Shown: positions 25,467 through 33,705 of the stretch, piece after piece
Position numbering within the stretch: position 1 is the first letter of the stretch
Layout of the letters: each line of letters starts with the position of its first letter
From: Amycolatopsis sp. NBC_01480
Lineage (GTDB): Bacteria > Actinomycetota > Actinomycetes > Mycobacteriales > Pseudonocardiaceae
Length of the DNA: 64,000 bases
Assembly: GCF_036227205.1 (NCBI RefSeq)
Contig: NZ_CP109442.1
Span: 5,828,001-5,892,000 of the forward strand
Direction of reading: 5' to 3'
Notes under the pieces: model-generated
What the model was told of the DNA's origin: nothing
What the model saw: only the letters and a program-made list of their open reading frames with translations
Databases searched by the model: none
Translations under genes and position numbers: made by a program

Positions 25467-27616
25467 CGTTTGAGGGCCAGCTTCGCGAAGTCCTTCAGCC
25501 CGGCATTCGGCAGGTAGGCGCGGCCGAGCGCGATGCCGATCCGCGGCAGGTCCGCCTCGTCGCGGAACGCGAGGTACATCGGCTCGTGGCGGGGCTGGAA
25601 CTTCGCCTTGAACGCGTGCAGCGAACGGAATCCGTAGTACGGCTCCATCTTCTCGCCCAGCGCGTCGAGCACCCGCTCCACCGCGCGCGCCGGCCCGGTG
25701 TCGCGGCTGCGCGCCAGCGGGGCGCCCGAAAGCGACACGAACCGCGCGCCCTCCTCACGGAAGGCGAGGCAGGCCGAAGCGATCAGGAACTCCATCACCG
25801 GCCGGAAACCGCAAGCACGGCGGCGCATCACGTCGAGCGTCCAGCCGCCGACCGTGCCGGCCCCGGTGTGCACCGGCAGCCACGAGGTGACGCCGTGCAC
25901 CGTGCCGTCGGCGCCGATCGCCAGCCCGACCCGGGTGGCCGGGTCCATCGCCTGGTCCAGCCCGCCGAGCGTGAACCCCATCTCCGGCATGCCCTTGTCA
26001 CCGATCCACTCCTCGGACAGCGCGCGCACCTGGGCGCGGACCGAGCGCGGCTGCTCGGCCAGGCGGACCAGCCGGAATTCGATCCCGTCCTTGCCCGCCT
26101 TGTTGAGCGCCGAACGAACGTCCTGCCACGCCTTGCCGCGGAACTCCAGGTGCTCCAGGTCGACCAGGGTGTCCTCGGCGACCTGCACGTGCTGCCAGCC
26201 CAGCTCGCGGGTGACGGCCACGGTGGTCGCCGTCGCGGAGAAGACACACGGCACCAGGCCGGTGTTCTCACACATTTCGGTGAACTCCGTGACGGTGCGG
26301 GCGGCCGAGTCGTCCGGCGCGACCGGGTCGCCGAGCGCGACCGCGACGCCCGCGTGCCGCTGGTAGGCGAGGTAGGAACTGCCGTCGGAGGCGACGAAGT
26401 AGGCGTTCTGCGGCCAGGTGGTCATCCACGAGATGGTGCTGCCTCCGTTGCGCCCCAGCAGCATCCGCGCGAACGCCGGGTCCGGGCCGCCGTGGCCGAG
26501 CTTGCGGCAGCGGCGCCGGGACGGCACGCGGAACGCGCCGCGCGCGACGATCAGCAGGATCAGCTCGACCGTCCACAAGAGATTGTCCACGAAGAACAGC
26601 GAGAGGCCGTGGGCGTCGTAGCCCGTGCGCACCAGCCTGGCCACGGCCACCACCCCGCCGAGGATGAGCACCTGCGACATCGCGAACGCGCACAGCGCCA
26701 CCGCCCAGCGCCAGGCCGTGCGGCTGCCGCGGCGCAGGCCGTTCATCATCGGCACCACGATCGCGCACAGGATCAGGATTTCGGCCGGCGACAGGGAAAC
26801 CGCGTCGGACGGGCCGAACGGGCCGTCGCCGGGAATCAGCCACATCACCACCTCGGCGCCGGCGAGCAGCAACAGGCCCGCGCACGCCATCAGGCGCAGC
26901 TCGCGCTGGCCCGGCCGGCCGGCCTCCTTGATCCGCGCGGCCCCGACGAGCCGGTGCCCGAGCGGCAGGCCGATCAGGAGCGCGAAGAAGTGCACCAGGT
27001 CGGCGAGCGATCCGACGTACACGATGGCAACGCACGCGTACACGCACAGCCCGGCGCGAAGCCGAAGCCGCCACGGCGGGCGCAACGCGGCGCTGGCCAC
27101 GGCGATGGCCGCGAGCGTGCCGCCGGAGAAGCCGACATCCAGGGTGCCCGCGATGCGTCCCGCCCAGATCCAGCCGGAATTGCGGCACAGCTCGAGGAAC
27201 TGGATCGCGGCGATCGTGGAGACCAGCTGCCCGCCGACGGTCACGGCGATCGCGCGCCGCGTGCCGAGCTGCCACTCCGCGAAGCCCGCGAGCAGCGCGA
27301 AAGTCCCCACCATCGGCAGGTAGAACAGCGGCCGCAGCGCGAAGAACGGGCCGGTGGCCAGCGTCCACCAGCGCCCGTGCTGCATCGAGGGCAGGCCGTA
27401 GGCGTAGTTGTGGAAGCTGGCCTGATGTTCGGCCGCGTGCCACAGGGTCCCGCTCGCGATCGCCACGACGAGCATGGCGAGCACCACCGTGGTCGTGAAC
27501 GGGAGCCGGTGCCAGAGCACAGCGAACCGGCCGCGCGGCGGCTCCTCTGCCGCCCGTCCGCGTCCCCCCGTGCCGGCACCGTCGGCGGTGTCCGCCGCCG
27601 GCGCTGCTGTTGTCAT
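25412..27616 (-). CDS. Rhomboid-like membrane domain fused to a DUF2156 (MprF-type) lysyl-phosphatidylglycerol synthase-like domain
   Basis: A 734-residue membrane protein. The N-terminal part (about 35-235) has rhomboid features: HGRWWTLATGPFFAL (80-94) matches the L1-loop motif, GFSG (162-165) carries a serine at 164, and VHFFALLIGLPLGH (208-221) places His209 with the GxxxG spacing of the last catalytic helix. Further helices follow to about 375. The C-terminal part (about 385-700) is a DUF2156 GNAT-like domain as in MprF/LysX: NAYFVASDGSSYLAYQRHAG, LGDPVAP, ALNKAGKDG, YYGFRSLHAFKAKFQP. The C-terminal domain probably transfers an aminoacyl group to phosphatidylglycerol or acts on a related substrate. 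No lysyl-tRNA synthetase domain is attached. The family name for the C-terminal half is sure; proteolysis by the N-terminal half is inference. Confidence 0.85.
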   Translation of the reverse strand: MTTAAPAADTADGAGTGGRGRAAEEPPRGRFAVLWHRLPFTTTVVLAMLVVAIASGTLWHAAEHQASFHNYAYGLPSMQHGRWWTLATGPFFALRPLFYLPMVGTFALLAGFAEWQLGTRRAIAVTVGGQLVSTIAAIQFLELCRNSGWIWAGRIAGTLDVGFSGGTLAAIAVASAALRPPWRLRLRAGLCVYACVAIVYVGSLADLVHFFALLIGLPLGHRLVGAARIKEAGRPGQRELRLMACAGLLLLAGAEVVMWLIPGDGPFGPSDAVSLSPAEILILCAIVVPMMNGLRRGSRTAWRWAVALCAFAMSQVLILGGVVAVARLVRTGYDAHGLSLFFVDNLLWTVELILLIVARGAFRVPSRRRCRKLGHGGPDPAFARMLLGRNGGSTISWMTTWPQNAYFVASDGSSYLAYQRHAGVAVALGDPVAPDDSAARTVTEFTEMCENTGLVPCVFSATATTVAVTRELGWQHVQVAEDTLVDLEHLEFRGKAWQDVRSALNKAGKDGIEFRLVRLAEQPRSVRAQVRALSEEWIGDKGMPEMGFTLGGLDQAMDPATRVGLAIGADGTVHGVTSWLPVHTGAGTVGGWTLDVMRRRACGFRPVMEFLIASACLAFREEGARFVSLSGAPLARSRDTGPARAVERVLDALGEKMEPYYGFRSLHAFKAKFQPRHEPMYLAFRDEADLPRIGIALGRAYLPNAGLKDFAKLALKRQRVAGVEVARSEASTPR

Positions 27617-27816
27617 GAGCTGAGTCTGGCCCGCGGACCTAAAGCGGGCATCCCTCGTCGGGCGGACTTCTCCCCCTAAGGGACTGCTACCCCAGAGGGA
27701 CCCGACCCTGACCTAAGGGGGGATGCGGGCTCAGTGCCGTCGCGGTGACCAGTGCGTATGCGTGCCGGAAGGGCCGTGGAGGGCGCTGTTGAGCGAAAAC
27801 AGGGGTTGACGCGCAT

Positions 27817-28521
27817 TCAGCCCAGCACGGCCTTGCGCACCGAGTCAAGATCGCTCAGATCGGCCAGCACGGTGTGGGCGCCGGCGTCCCGGAGCTCCTC
27901 CGCGCGGTAACGCCCGGTGGCGACGGCCACCGCGACGGCCCCGTTGTCGAGCGCAGCACGGACGTCTTCGGGAGTGTCGCCGATGATCACCACGGCTTCG
28001 GGGGCGAAGGTGACGTCGTGCTTGGCCGCCGCGGCGGAAACGGCGTGCGGCACGAGGTCCGGACGGTGCGCAGAGAGCGAACCGTAACCGCCGATCGCCA
28101 GGTCCAGGTGCTCGTCGAGGCCGAACGCCGCGAGCTTGTGCCCGGAGATCTCCGGCAGGTTGCCGGTGACGAGCGTCTGCACCACGCCGCCGTGTCCCGC
28201 CATGGCCTCCAACGCGGCGGCGGCACCGTCGAGGGCGCGGCCGGATTCGTGCAGCGTGGCGCTCTCCCGCTCGGAGACGGCGATCAGCTCGGCCCACAGC
28301 CGCTGGATCGTCTCCTCGTCCGGCTCGATCCCGTGGAGGGTCAGCAGGCTGCTGCTGATCGCGCGCTCGGTGTTGCCGCCGAAGTCCGGGTGCACGCTCA
28401 GCTCGGTGCCGGTGGCCGCGAGCAGCGCCTCGGTGTACCAGCGGAGGCCGACGCCGCTCAAGTCCACGAGGGTGTGGTCGATGTCCCAGAGCACCAGCCG
28501 GTGCGCGCGTGTCGTCGTCAC
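27817..28521 (-). CDS. HAD-superfamily hydrolase (phosphoglycolate phosphatase-like)
   Basis: A 234-residue phosphatase. Motif I is LWDIDHTLVD (nucleophile Asp13 and acid/base Asp15), motif II is TLVTGNL, motif III has a Lys near SAAAAKHD, and motif IV is VVIIGDTPEDVRAA. The alpha-helical cap between motifs I and II places it among the beta-phosphoglucomutase/phosphoglycolate phosphatase class. Trp-Asp in WDIDHTL is a small departure from the usual FDxDGTL. The substrate is unknown. The GTG start is at 28519-28521. It is the last gene of a leftward set with yjbQ (32 bases upstream); 200 bases separate it from the DUF2156 gene, long enough for an independent promoter. Confidence 0.88.
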   Translation of the reverse strand: MTTTRAHRLVLWDIDHTLVDLSGVGLRWYTEALLAATGTELSVHPDFGGNTERAISSSLLTLHGIEPDEETIQRLWAELIAVSERESATLHESGRALDGAAAALEAMAGHGGVVQTLVTGNLPEISGHKLAAFGLDEHLDLAIGGYGSLSAHRPDLVPHAVSAAAAKHDVTFAPEAVVIIGDTPEDVRAALDNGAVAVAVATGRYRAEELRDAGAHTVLADLSDLDSVRKAVLG

Positions 28522-28553
28522 GCTCGCGAGGCTACCGGGGCGGTCCGGCGAAA

Positions 28554-28964
28554 TCAGCCCGCGAGCAGGCTGAACCGCACCCGCCGGACCGGGTTGTCCA
28601 CATTCGTGTCCACCAGGCAGATCGACTGCCAGGTGCCCAGCAGCAGCACCCCGCCCAGCACCGGGATGGTCGCGTACGGCGGCACCAGCGCGGGCAGCAC
28701 GTGGTCACGGCCGTGGCCGGCGCTGCCGTGCCGGTGGCGCCAGCGCTCGTCGCGGGGGAGCAGCTCGTCGAGCGCGGCGAGCAGGTCGTCGTCGCTGCCG
28801 GCGCCGGTCTCCAGCACCGCGAGCCCGGCGGTGGCGTGCGGCACCCAGACGTGCAGCAGGCCGTCGGTGCAGTCGGCGTCGCGCAGGAACGTCTCGGCCT
28901 CGCGGGTCAGGTCGTACACCACGGCGCTGTCGCCGGTGTGCACCTCGATCTCGGTGGAGTACAT
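28554..28964 (-). CDS. YjbQ/UPF0047-family protein
   Basis: A compact 136-residue protein of the secondary thiamine-phosphate synthase enzyme family. The signature residues are present: LHVWVPHATAGLAVLE with the conserved His and Thr, the acidic loop GSDDDLLAALDELLPR, HGRDHVLPALVPP with its two His, and GTWQSICLVDTNVD near the end. Some family members have weak thiamine phosphate synthase activity; the true role is unsettled. The ATG at 28962-28964 follows 21 bases after the response-regulator stop, and the HAD gene starts 32 bases on, so these small genes may be one transcript with the two-component system. Confidence 0.9.
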   Translation of the reverse strand: MYSTEIEVHTGDSAVVYDLTREAETFLRDADCTDGLLHVWVPHATAGLAVLETGAGSDDDLLAALDELLPRDERWRHRHGSAGHGRDHVLPALVPPYATIPVLGGVLLLGTWQSICLVDTNVDNPVRRVRFSLLAG

Positions 28965-28985
28965 GCCCGCCAGCGTAGGTCGGGC

Positions 28986-29630
28986 TCAGGAGCCGAGGTA
29001 CCGGAGCACGGCCAGGACCCGCCGGTTGTCGCCGTCGGACGGCGACAGGCCGAGCTTGCCGAAGATGCTCGTCACGTACTTCTCCACCGAGCCGGCCGAG
29101 AGGAACAGGGCGGCGGCGATCGCGGAGTTCGACCGGCCCTCGGCCATCAGGCCCAGCACCTCCCGTTCGCGCGCGGTCAGCTCCGAAAGCGCGTCCGAGC
29201 GGCGGGTGACGCTGAAGAGCTGGCTCACCACCTCGGGGTCCAGCACCGTCTCGCCGCCGGCCACCCGGCGCAGCGCGTCGAGGAAGTCCGAAACCTCCGC
29301 GACGCGGTCCTTGAGCAGGTAGCCGACGCCGCCGGCGCGGTCGGCCAGCAGCTGCGCCGCGTACTTCGTCTCGACGTACTGCGAGAACAGCAGGATCGCC
29401 CGCCCGGGCCGCTCGCCGCGCAGCGCGATCGCCGCGCGCAGGCCCTCGTCGGTGTGCGTCGGCGGCATCCGGACGTCCACAATGGACACGTCCGGCTCGT
29501 GTTCGAGCACTGCGGCGCGCAATGCCACGGCGTCCTTCACCGCGGCCGCGACCTCGTGCCCGCGCAGCGTGAGCAGCTCGACGAGCCCGTGGCGCAGGAT
29601 GGTCGAATCCTCCGCGATGACGATCCGCAC
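28986..29630 (-). CDS. NarL/LuxR-type response regulator
   Basis: A DNA-binding response regulator of 214 residues. The receiver domain (about 1-120) has acidic residues in VIAEDS, the phosphoacceptor Asp52 in IVDVRMPP, a Thr/Ser position near ILLFSQY and the Lys in YLLKDR. The LuxR-type helix-turn-helix is at about 148-205: LTAREREVLGLMAEGRSNSA, then SVEKYVTSIFGKLGL. The start is GTG at 29628-29630 after AAGGGGG. It starts 26 bases beyond the stop of the upstream histidine kinase gene, its evident partner. The regulated genes cannot be told, although the downstream yjbQ/HAD pair is a candidate. Confidence 0.94.
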   Translation of the reverse strand: MRIVIAEDSTILRHGLVELLTLRGHEVAAAVKDAVALRAAVLEHEPDVSIVDVRMPPTHTDEGLRAAIALRGERPGRAILLFSQYVETKYAAQLLADRAGGVGYLLKDRVAEVSDFLDALRRVAGGETVLDPEVVSQLFSVTRRSDALSELTAREREVLGLMAEGRSNSAIAAALFLSAGSVEKYVTSIFGKLGLSPSDGDNRRVLAVLRYLGS

Positions 29631-29656
29631 GCGTCCCCCTTCTCCGCGGCCCGACT

Positions 29657-30922
29657 CTAGCGAGGCAATGGCACCGCGGCGGTGACCGTGGTCGGCCCGC
29701 CGGGCGGGCTGGTCACGGACAGCTCGCCGTCGACCGTGCGCAGCCGGTCCGCGAGCCCGGCGAGGCCGCCGCCCGGGACCACGGCGGCGCCGCCCGCGCC
29801 GGTGTCGGCGACGACCAGCCGCAGCACGCCGCCGTCCTCCGACAGCGCCAGCCGGACCGGGGAACTGGTGTGTTTCGCGGCGTTCGTGAGCAATTCGGCC
29901 GCGCTGAAGTAGACGATCGTCTCCACCGAAGGCGGCGGACGGCGCGGCAGGTCGACCTCGACCCGGACATCGACCCCGGATCTCGCGACCAAAGTGGACA
30001 GTGCCACGTCCAGGCCGGCGTCGAGCGCGGCCGGGTGGATGCCGCGGGCGAGGTCGCGCAGCTCGGTGAGCGCCTGCTTGGCGTTGGCGTGCGCGGTGGT
30101 CACCAGGTCGCGGACCTGGCCGAGGTCCACCGTCTCGGCGCCCAGCTCCTCCTTCGCCAGCCCCAGCCGCATGGCGAGCGCGACCAGCTGGGCCTGCGCG
30201 CCGTCGTGGAGGTCCCGCTCGATCCGGCGCAGCCGCAGCGCCGCGTCCTCGACGGCGGTCGCGCGGCTCTCCTCGAGGTCGCGCACCCGCTCGCTGAGCA
30301 CGGGCTGGCCCAGCAGGCCGGCCACGAACCCGCGGTCGACCGTGGTCAGCGCGTGGATCAGCCGCGGCAGCACGGCCAGCACGGCGATCCCGGACGCCGC
30401 CCAGAGCAGCGTGCCCGCCCAGGCGCCGCTGTGGATGCCGAACACCGGCATCGTCGCGCCGTGCAAGGGAAACCACAGCACGAGGTAGCTGATCGAGGCG
30501 CCGGCGTAGAGCACCAGCAGGCCGGCCAGGAACAGGCTGATCAACGTCCACGGCAGCCGCACCAGCAGGTACGCCACGGCCCGCCAGGCGACCGGGTCGC
30601 CGATCCGCAGCTTGAGCCAGCGCCACAGCCCCGGCTTCAGCACCACCGGGCGCGGGGCGGGCACCCGCTCGCCGAGCAGCGCGCCCGCCAGCCGCCGGTG
30701 CCCGGCCCCGAGCGCCCGGGCCCCGTCCAGCACCGCCGCGAGCACCGCCGGCCCGACGATCAGCGGGAACAGCGCCACGCCGACCACCACTCCGGCCAGC
30801 ACGGCGAACCAGGCGACCAGGGAGAACGGGCCGGCGAGCACCAGCCACGCCGTCTCCCGCGCGGTGTCACGCGGCGGCACCGGCCGCAGCAGCCGGCGCA
30901 GCGCACTCGGATTCCTGGTCAC
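29657..30922 (-). CDS. NarL-class sensor histidine kinase
   Basis: A 421-residue membrane sensor. Two hydrophobic regions (about 25-68 and 112-190, four helices in all) frame a cytoplasmic segment, with hardly any extracellular part, as in sensors that detect membrane state. The HisKA_3 dimerisation motif RRIERDLHDGAQAQLVALAM carries the phosphorylated His239, and the ATPase domain has the N-box AAELLTNAAKHT and the G-box GGGLAGLADRL. This layout (DUF-type sensor membrane domain, HisKA_3, HATPase) is common in actinomycete cell-envelope stress systems such as the LiaS/VraS type. The GTG start is at 30920-30922. It forms a two-gene operon with the regulator downstream. Confidence 0.93.
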   Translation of the reverse strand: MTRNPSALRRLLRPVPPRDTARETAWLVLAGPFSLVAWFAVLAGVVVGVALFPLIVGPAVLAAVLDGARALGAGHRRLAGALLGERVPAPRPVVLKPGLWRWLKLRIGDPVAWRAVAYLLVRLPWTLISLFLAGLLVLYAGASISYLVLWFPLHGATMPVFGIHSGAWAGTLLWAASGIAVLAVLPRLIHALTTVDRGFVAGLLGQPVLSERVRDLEESRATAVEDAALRLRRIERDLHDGAQAQLVALAMRLGLAKEELGAETVDLGQVRDLVTTAHANAKQALTELRDLARGIHPAALDAGLDVALSTLVARSGVDVRVEVDLPRRPPPSVETIVYFSAAELLTNAAKHTSSPVRLALSEDGGVLRLVVADTGAGGAAVVPGGGLAGLADRLRTVDGELSVTSPPGGPTTVTAAVPLPR

Positions 30923-31002
30923 CCGGCCGAGTCTGCCGCGCGGGGCACCCGCCCGCCCATCCGGTTTTCCCTACTCCCGGGGGCCTGGCCGGAGTCCGTC
31001 AA

Positions 31003-31104
31003 GGACTCCTTGCCCGCGTGGGACGCCGCGAGGGAGTCCTTGCCCGCGTGGGACGCCGCGAGGGAGTCCTTGCCCGCGTGGGACGCGGTGAAGGAGTCCT
31101 TCAC
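31003..31104. repeat. 30-base tandem repeat ending in a perfect hairpin, family B
   Basis: Three near-identical 30-base units lie at 31003-31032, 31033-31062 and 31063-31092, sharing TCCTTGCCCGCGTGGGACGC. A fourth, partial unit changes into GTGAAGG-AGT-CCTTCAC (31088-31104), a perfect 7-base-arm hairpin. The block lies between the histidine kinase start and the 3' end of the 85-residue gene, both on the minus strand, so it may terminate the desaturase-side transcript. The rest of 30923-31114 shows no gene. Confidence 0.85.
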
Positions 31105-31114
31105 GGCGTCGGGG

Positions 31115-31372
31115 TCACCACTCGGAGTCTGGCCGCTTGGCGTCCGGCTGTTCGGAGTCCGGCTGCTCGGCCCGCTGGAGGCGCTCCTCGTCGGCCTGGG
31201 CCTTCCCGGCCGCCTCCCGCATCTCGATCAGGTCGGTCATCCAGTCGCCGGTCTCGCGCGCGATGTCCCGCACGGCGCCGGTGATGATCGTCGCGATGGC
31301 CCCGATGTGAGTGGCCGCGGATTCCGTGAGCTCCTGGACCGTGTCCTTGCCGCTTTCGAACTGACCCACCAT
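31115..31372 (-). CDS. Small hypothetical protein, probably amphipathic helical
   Basis: An 85-residue protein I cannot assign. Residues 1-65 look like a continuous helix or two (GQFESGKDTVQELTESAATH, then IGAIATIITGAVRDIARETG). The weakly hydrophobic middle AIATIITGAV is too short for a sure membrane span. The tail is a Pro/Asp/Ser repeat (EQPDSEQPDAKRPDSEW) whose DNA resembles the repeat block just after the gene. The ATG at 31370-31372 has AGGGAA seven bases before it. It lies 9 bases past the desaturase stop, so it is probably the last gene of the desaturase operon. A helper role for the membrane desaturase is possible but unproven. Confidence 0.7.
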   Translation of the reverse strand: MVGQFESGKDTVQELTESAATHIGAIATIITGAVRDIARETGDWMTDLIEMREAAGKAQADEERLQRAEQPDSEQPDAKRPDSEW

Positions 31373-31381
31373 GAGAGTTCC

Positions 31382-32503
31382 CTAAGCTGCTCGGAGTCGC
31401 TTGTCGTGCTCCAGGCTATCCGCCGGCGGGGCGGGCTGCCCGAGCTTGTCCGGCAGCGCCAGCTTCACGATCTTCTTCGCCACCGACCAGAGCTGCCGGT
31501 GCAGCGGCCCGGTGTGGTACGGCAGGCCGTAGCGCTCGCAGATGTCGCGCACCTCGCCGGCGATCTGCGGGTAGCGCCGCGCCGGGATGTCGGGGAACAG
31601 GTGGTGCTCGATCTGGTGCGAGAGGTTGCCGGACAGCAGGTGGAACAGCGGGCCGCCGCTGATGTTGGCCGAGCCGAGGATCTGGCGCAGGTACCACTGG
31701 CCGCGCGACTCGTCCTCGGTCTCCTCCTCGGTGAAGCTCTCGACGTCGGCGGGGAAGTGGCCGCAGAAGATGATCGAGAACGCCCAGAGGTTGCGGACCA
31801 GGTTCGCGCTCGCGTTGCCCAGAAGAGTCAACGGCGCGAGCGGCCCGGTCAGCGCCGGGAACAGCAGGTAGTCCTTGCCGACCTGGCGGGCCGCCTTGCG
31901 CACGATCTTGCGCAGCACCGGCACGTTCTCGGCCCAGCTCCGCTCACCCTTCACGACCCGCTCGATCTCGAGGTCGTGCAGCATCACGCCCCACTGGAAG
32001 AACAGCGCGAGCAGCGTGGCGTACACCGGGTTGCCCAGGTAGTACGGGTGCCACTTCTGCGCGGTGTCCATCCGCAGCACGCCGTAGCCGACGTCGCGGT
32101 CCTTGTCGACGATGTTCGTGAACGTGTGGTGGATGTAGTTGTGGGAGTGCCGCCAGTTCTCGGCCGGCGCCACGGTGTCCCATTCGAACCGCTGCGAGCT
32201 CAGCTCCGGGATGCGCGTCCAGTCGTACTGGCCGTGCATCACGTTGTGGCCGATCTCCATGTTGTCCAGGATCTTGGCCAGCGACAGCGCGGCGACGCCG
32301 GCCAGCCACGCGGGCGGCAGGAACCCGGCGAACAGCAGCCCGCGGCCGGTGACCTCGAGCGCGCGCTGGGTCTTGATGATGTTCCGGATGTACTCGACGT
32401 CGGCTTCGCCGAGGTCGTCGACGATCCGCTGGCGCAGGGCGTCGAGCTCGCGGCCGAACTCCTCGACCTGTTCCGGGGTCAGGCGGTCCTGAAGACCGGT
32501 CAT
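31382..32503 (-). CDS. Membrane fatty-acid (acyl-CoA) desaturase
   Basis: A 373-residue integral membrane di-iron desaturase. All three histidine boxes are present: HNVMH (86-90), HSHNYIHH (119-126) and HQIEHH (296-301). Hydrophobic segments lie at about 55-85, 158-180 and 215-250. It introduces a cis double bond into long acyl chains using electrons from the neighbouring flavin/iron-sulfur reductase, 19 bases upstream in the same operon. The pair corresponds to the DesA3/Rv3230c system of mycobacteria, which makes oleate from stearoyl-CoA; orthology is inferred from the motif set and the gene pair. Regulation is probably by the divergent TetR protein through the palindrome at 33629-33650. 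Confidence 0.93.
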   Translation of the reverse strand: MTGLQDRLTPEQVEEFGRELDALRQRIVDDLGEADVEYIRNIIKTQRALEVTGRGLLFAGFLPPAWLAGVAALSLAKILDNMEIGHNVMHGQYDWTRIPELSSQRFEWDTVAPAENWRHSHNYIHHTFTNIVDKDRDVGYGVLRMDTAQKWHPYYLGNPVYATLLALFFQWGVMLHDLEIERVVKGERSWAENVPVLRKIVRKAARQVGKDYLLFPALTGPLAPLTLLGNASANLVRNLWAFSIIFCGHFPADVESFTEEETEDESRGQWYLRQILGSANISGGPLFHLLSGNLSHQIEHHLFPDIPARRYPQIAGEVRDICERYGLPYHTGPLHRQLWSVAKKIVKLALPDKLGQPAPPADSLEHDKRLRAA

Positions 32504-32522
32504 GAGTTCCTCCTGGTCTGGT

Positions 32523-33611
32523 TTAGGCGTGGATCTCGACGTCCCCGACGGGGACGCTGATGCAGAGCTGGATCTCCTCGTTCTCTTCGCCGGAGATCTC
32601 GCCGGTGCGCGCGTTGCGCACGCGCCCGGCGGTCTTGACCTGGGTGCAGGAGAAGCAGATGCCCATCCGGCAGCCGTGCTCCGGCGTCAGGCCCGCGTCC
32701 TCGGCCTGCTCCAGCAGCGGCTTGCCCGAGTTGTCGCACTCGCGCCCGCTGCGGGCGAAGCGCACCCGGCCCTCGGCAGCCTCCGCGTCGAAGGTCAACG
32801 GCGGGGCCGTGAACTCTTCAGTGTGCAGCCGTTCACTCAATCCCTCGGCGGCGAACTGCTCGCGGACCGAGTCCATCAGCGGCTTCGGGCCGCAGAGGTA
32901 GGTCTCGGCGTCGCGGTACCAGGGCGCGGCGGCGGCGAGGTGCTCCTTCGTGAAGAAGCCGTGCAGGTCCCCGCCGCGACGGCTGTGGGTGTGCGCGTGC
33001 ACCACGCGCAGGCCCGGGTGCTGCGCCGCGAGCGCGTCCAGCTCCTCGCGGTAGAGCACGTCGGACGCGGTGTTGGAGTAGTGCAGGAACACGATCTCGC
33101 CCTGGTGCCCCTCGGCGACGAGCGTGCGCACCATCGCGAGCACCGGCGTGACCCCGCTGCCGCCGCTGACCAAGAGGATCTTCTCCGGCCGCGGCGTCGG
33201 CAGCGTGAACTCACCGTCCGGTTCGGACAGTCCGAAGACCGAGCCGACGCGAGTGGTCTCCTGCAGGTACCGGGAGACCAGGCCGTGCGGGTCGGCTTTC
33301 ACGGTGAACTCGAGGTCACCGCCCTGCGGGCCGCACGGCGAGTAGCAGCGGGTGCGCCGCACGCCGTCGATCTCCACGGTCAGCCGCACGTACTGGCCGG
33401 CGGTGAAGTCCCGCCACGCGCGGCTCGGCCGGACGCTGAACGTGACCGTGTCCGGCGTCTGGCGCCGCACGGCCGTGACCCGCCCGCGGATCTCGCGGCG
33501 GACCAGCATCGGGTCGACGAGTTCCAGGTAGCGGTCGACGCCGTGCGGGGTGAGCAGTGCCTCGGCGAGCGAGGCGAGGCTGCGTACCCGGCGGGGGAGC
33601 AGGGTGGCCAT
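32523..33611 (-). CDS. FAD/2Fe-2S oxidoreductase, electron donor to the desaturase
   Basis: A 362-residue soluble electron-transfer protein with three domains in order. The FAD domain (about 35-130) has RCYSPCGP as its flavin motif. The NAD(P)H domain (about 130-250) has LVSGGSGVTPVLAMVRTL and YLCGPKPLMDSVR. The C-terminal plant-type ferredoxin domain (about 270-360) has the cluster cysteines in GCRMGICFSC plus a distal Cys in IQLCISVPV. It passes electrons from NAD(P)H to the membrane desaturase encoded next. The ATG at 33609-33611 follows GGAGG and was preferred to an in-frame start at 33647, which lies inside the operator palindrome. Confidence 0.94.
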   Translation of the reverse strand: MATLLPRRVRSLASLAEALLTPHGVDRYLELVDPMLVRREIRGRVTAVRRQTPDTVTFSVRPSRAWRDFTAGQYVRLTVEIDGVRRTRCYSPCGPQGGDLEFTVKADPHGLVSRYLQETTRVGSVFGLSEPDGEFTLPTPRPEKILLVSGGSGVTPVLAMVRTLVAEGHQGEIVFLHYSNTASDVLYREELDALAAQHPGLRVVHAHTHSRRGGDLHGFFTKEHLAAAAPWYRDAETYLCGPKPLMDSVREQFAAEGLSERLHTEEFTAPPLTFDAEAAEGRVRFARSGRECDNSGKPLLEQAEDAGLTPEHGCRMGICFSCTQVKTAGRVRNARTGEISGEENEEIQLCISVPVGDVEIHA

Positions 33612-33628
33612 CACGCCCTCCAGAAATT

Positions 33629-33650
33629 TGAGTGCACATCTGTACACTCA
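33629..33650. promoter_or_regulatory. 22-base operator-like palindrome between desaturase operon and tetR gene
   Basis: The 10-base arms TGAGTGCACA and TGTACACTCA are separated by TC, with a single mismatch. It lies 18 bases upstream of the reductase ATG and about 56 bases upstream of the divergent regulator. Size and symmetry fit a TetR-family dimer site. Its position so close to the reductase gene suggests repression of the desaturase operon. Confidence 0.7.
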
Positions 33651-33705
33651 CCAGTGTGGGGGCACGGGCGGGTGTGCTGTCAACGCGAGAGCGAGGTGAT
33701 GTGAC

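Noticed and set aside
25283..27679. Plus-strand open frame of about 798 codons opposite the DUF2156 fusion
   Set aside because: Arg/His/Pro-rich composition, no motif, and fully antisense to a well-supported membrane protein.
31003..31104. CRISPR array
   Set aside because: The 30-base units are directly contiguous, with no spacers and no cas genes in the window.
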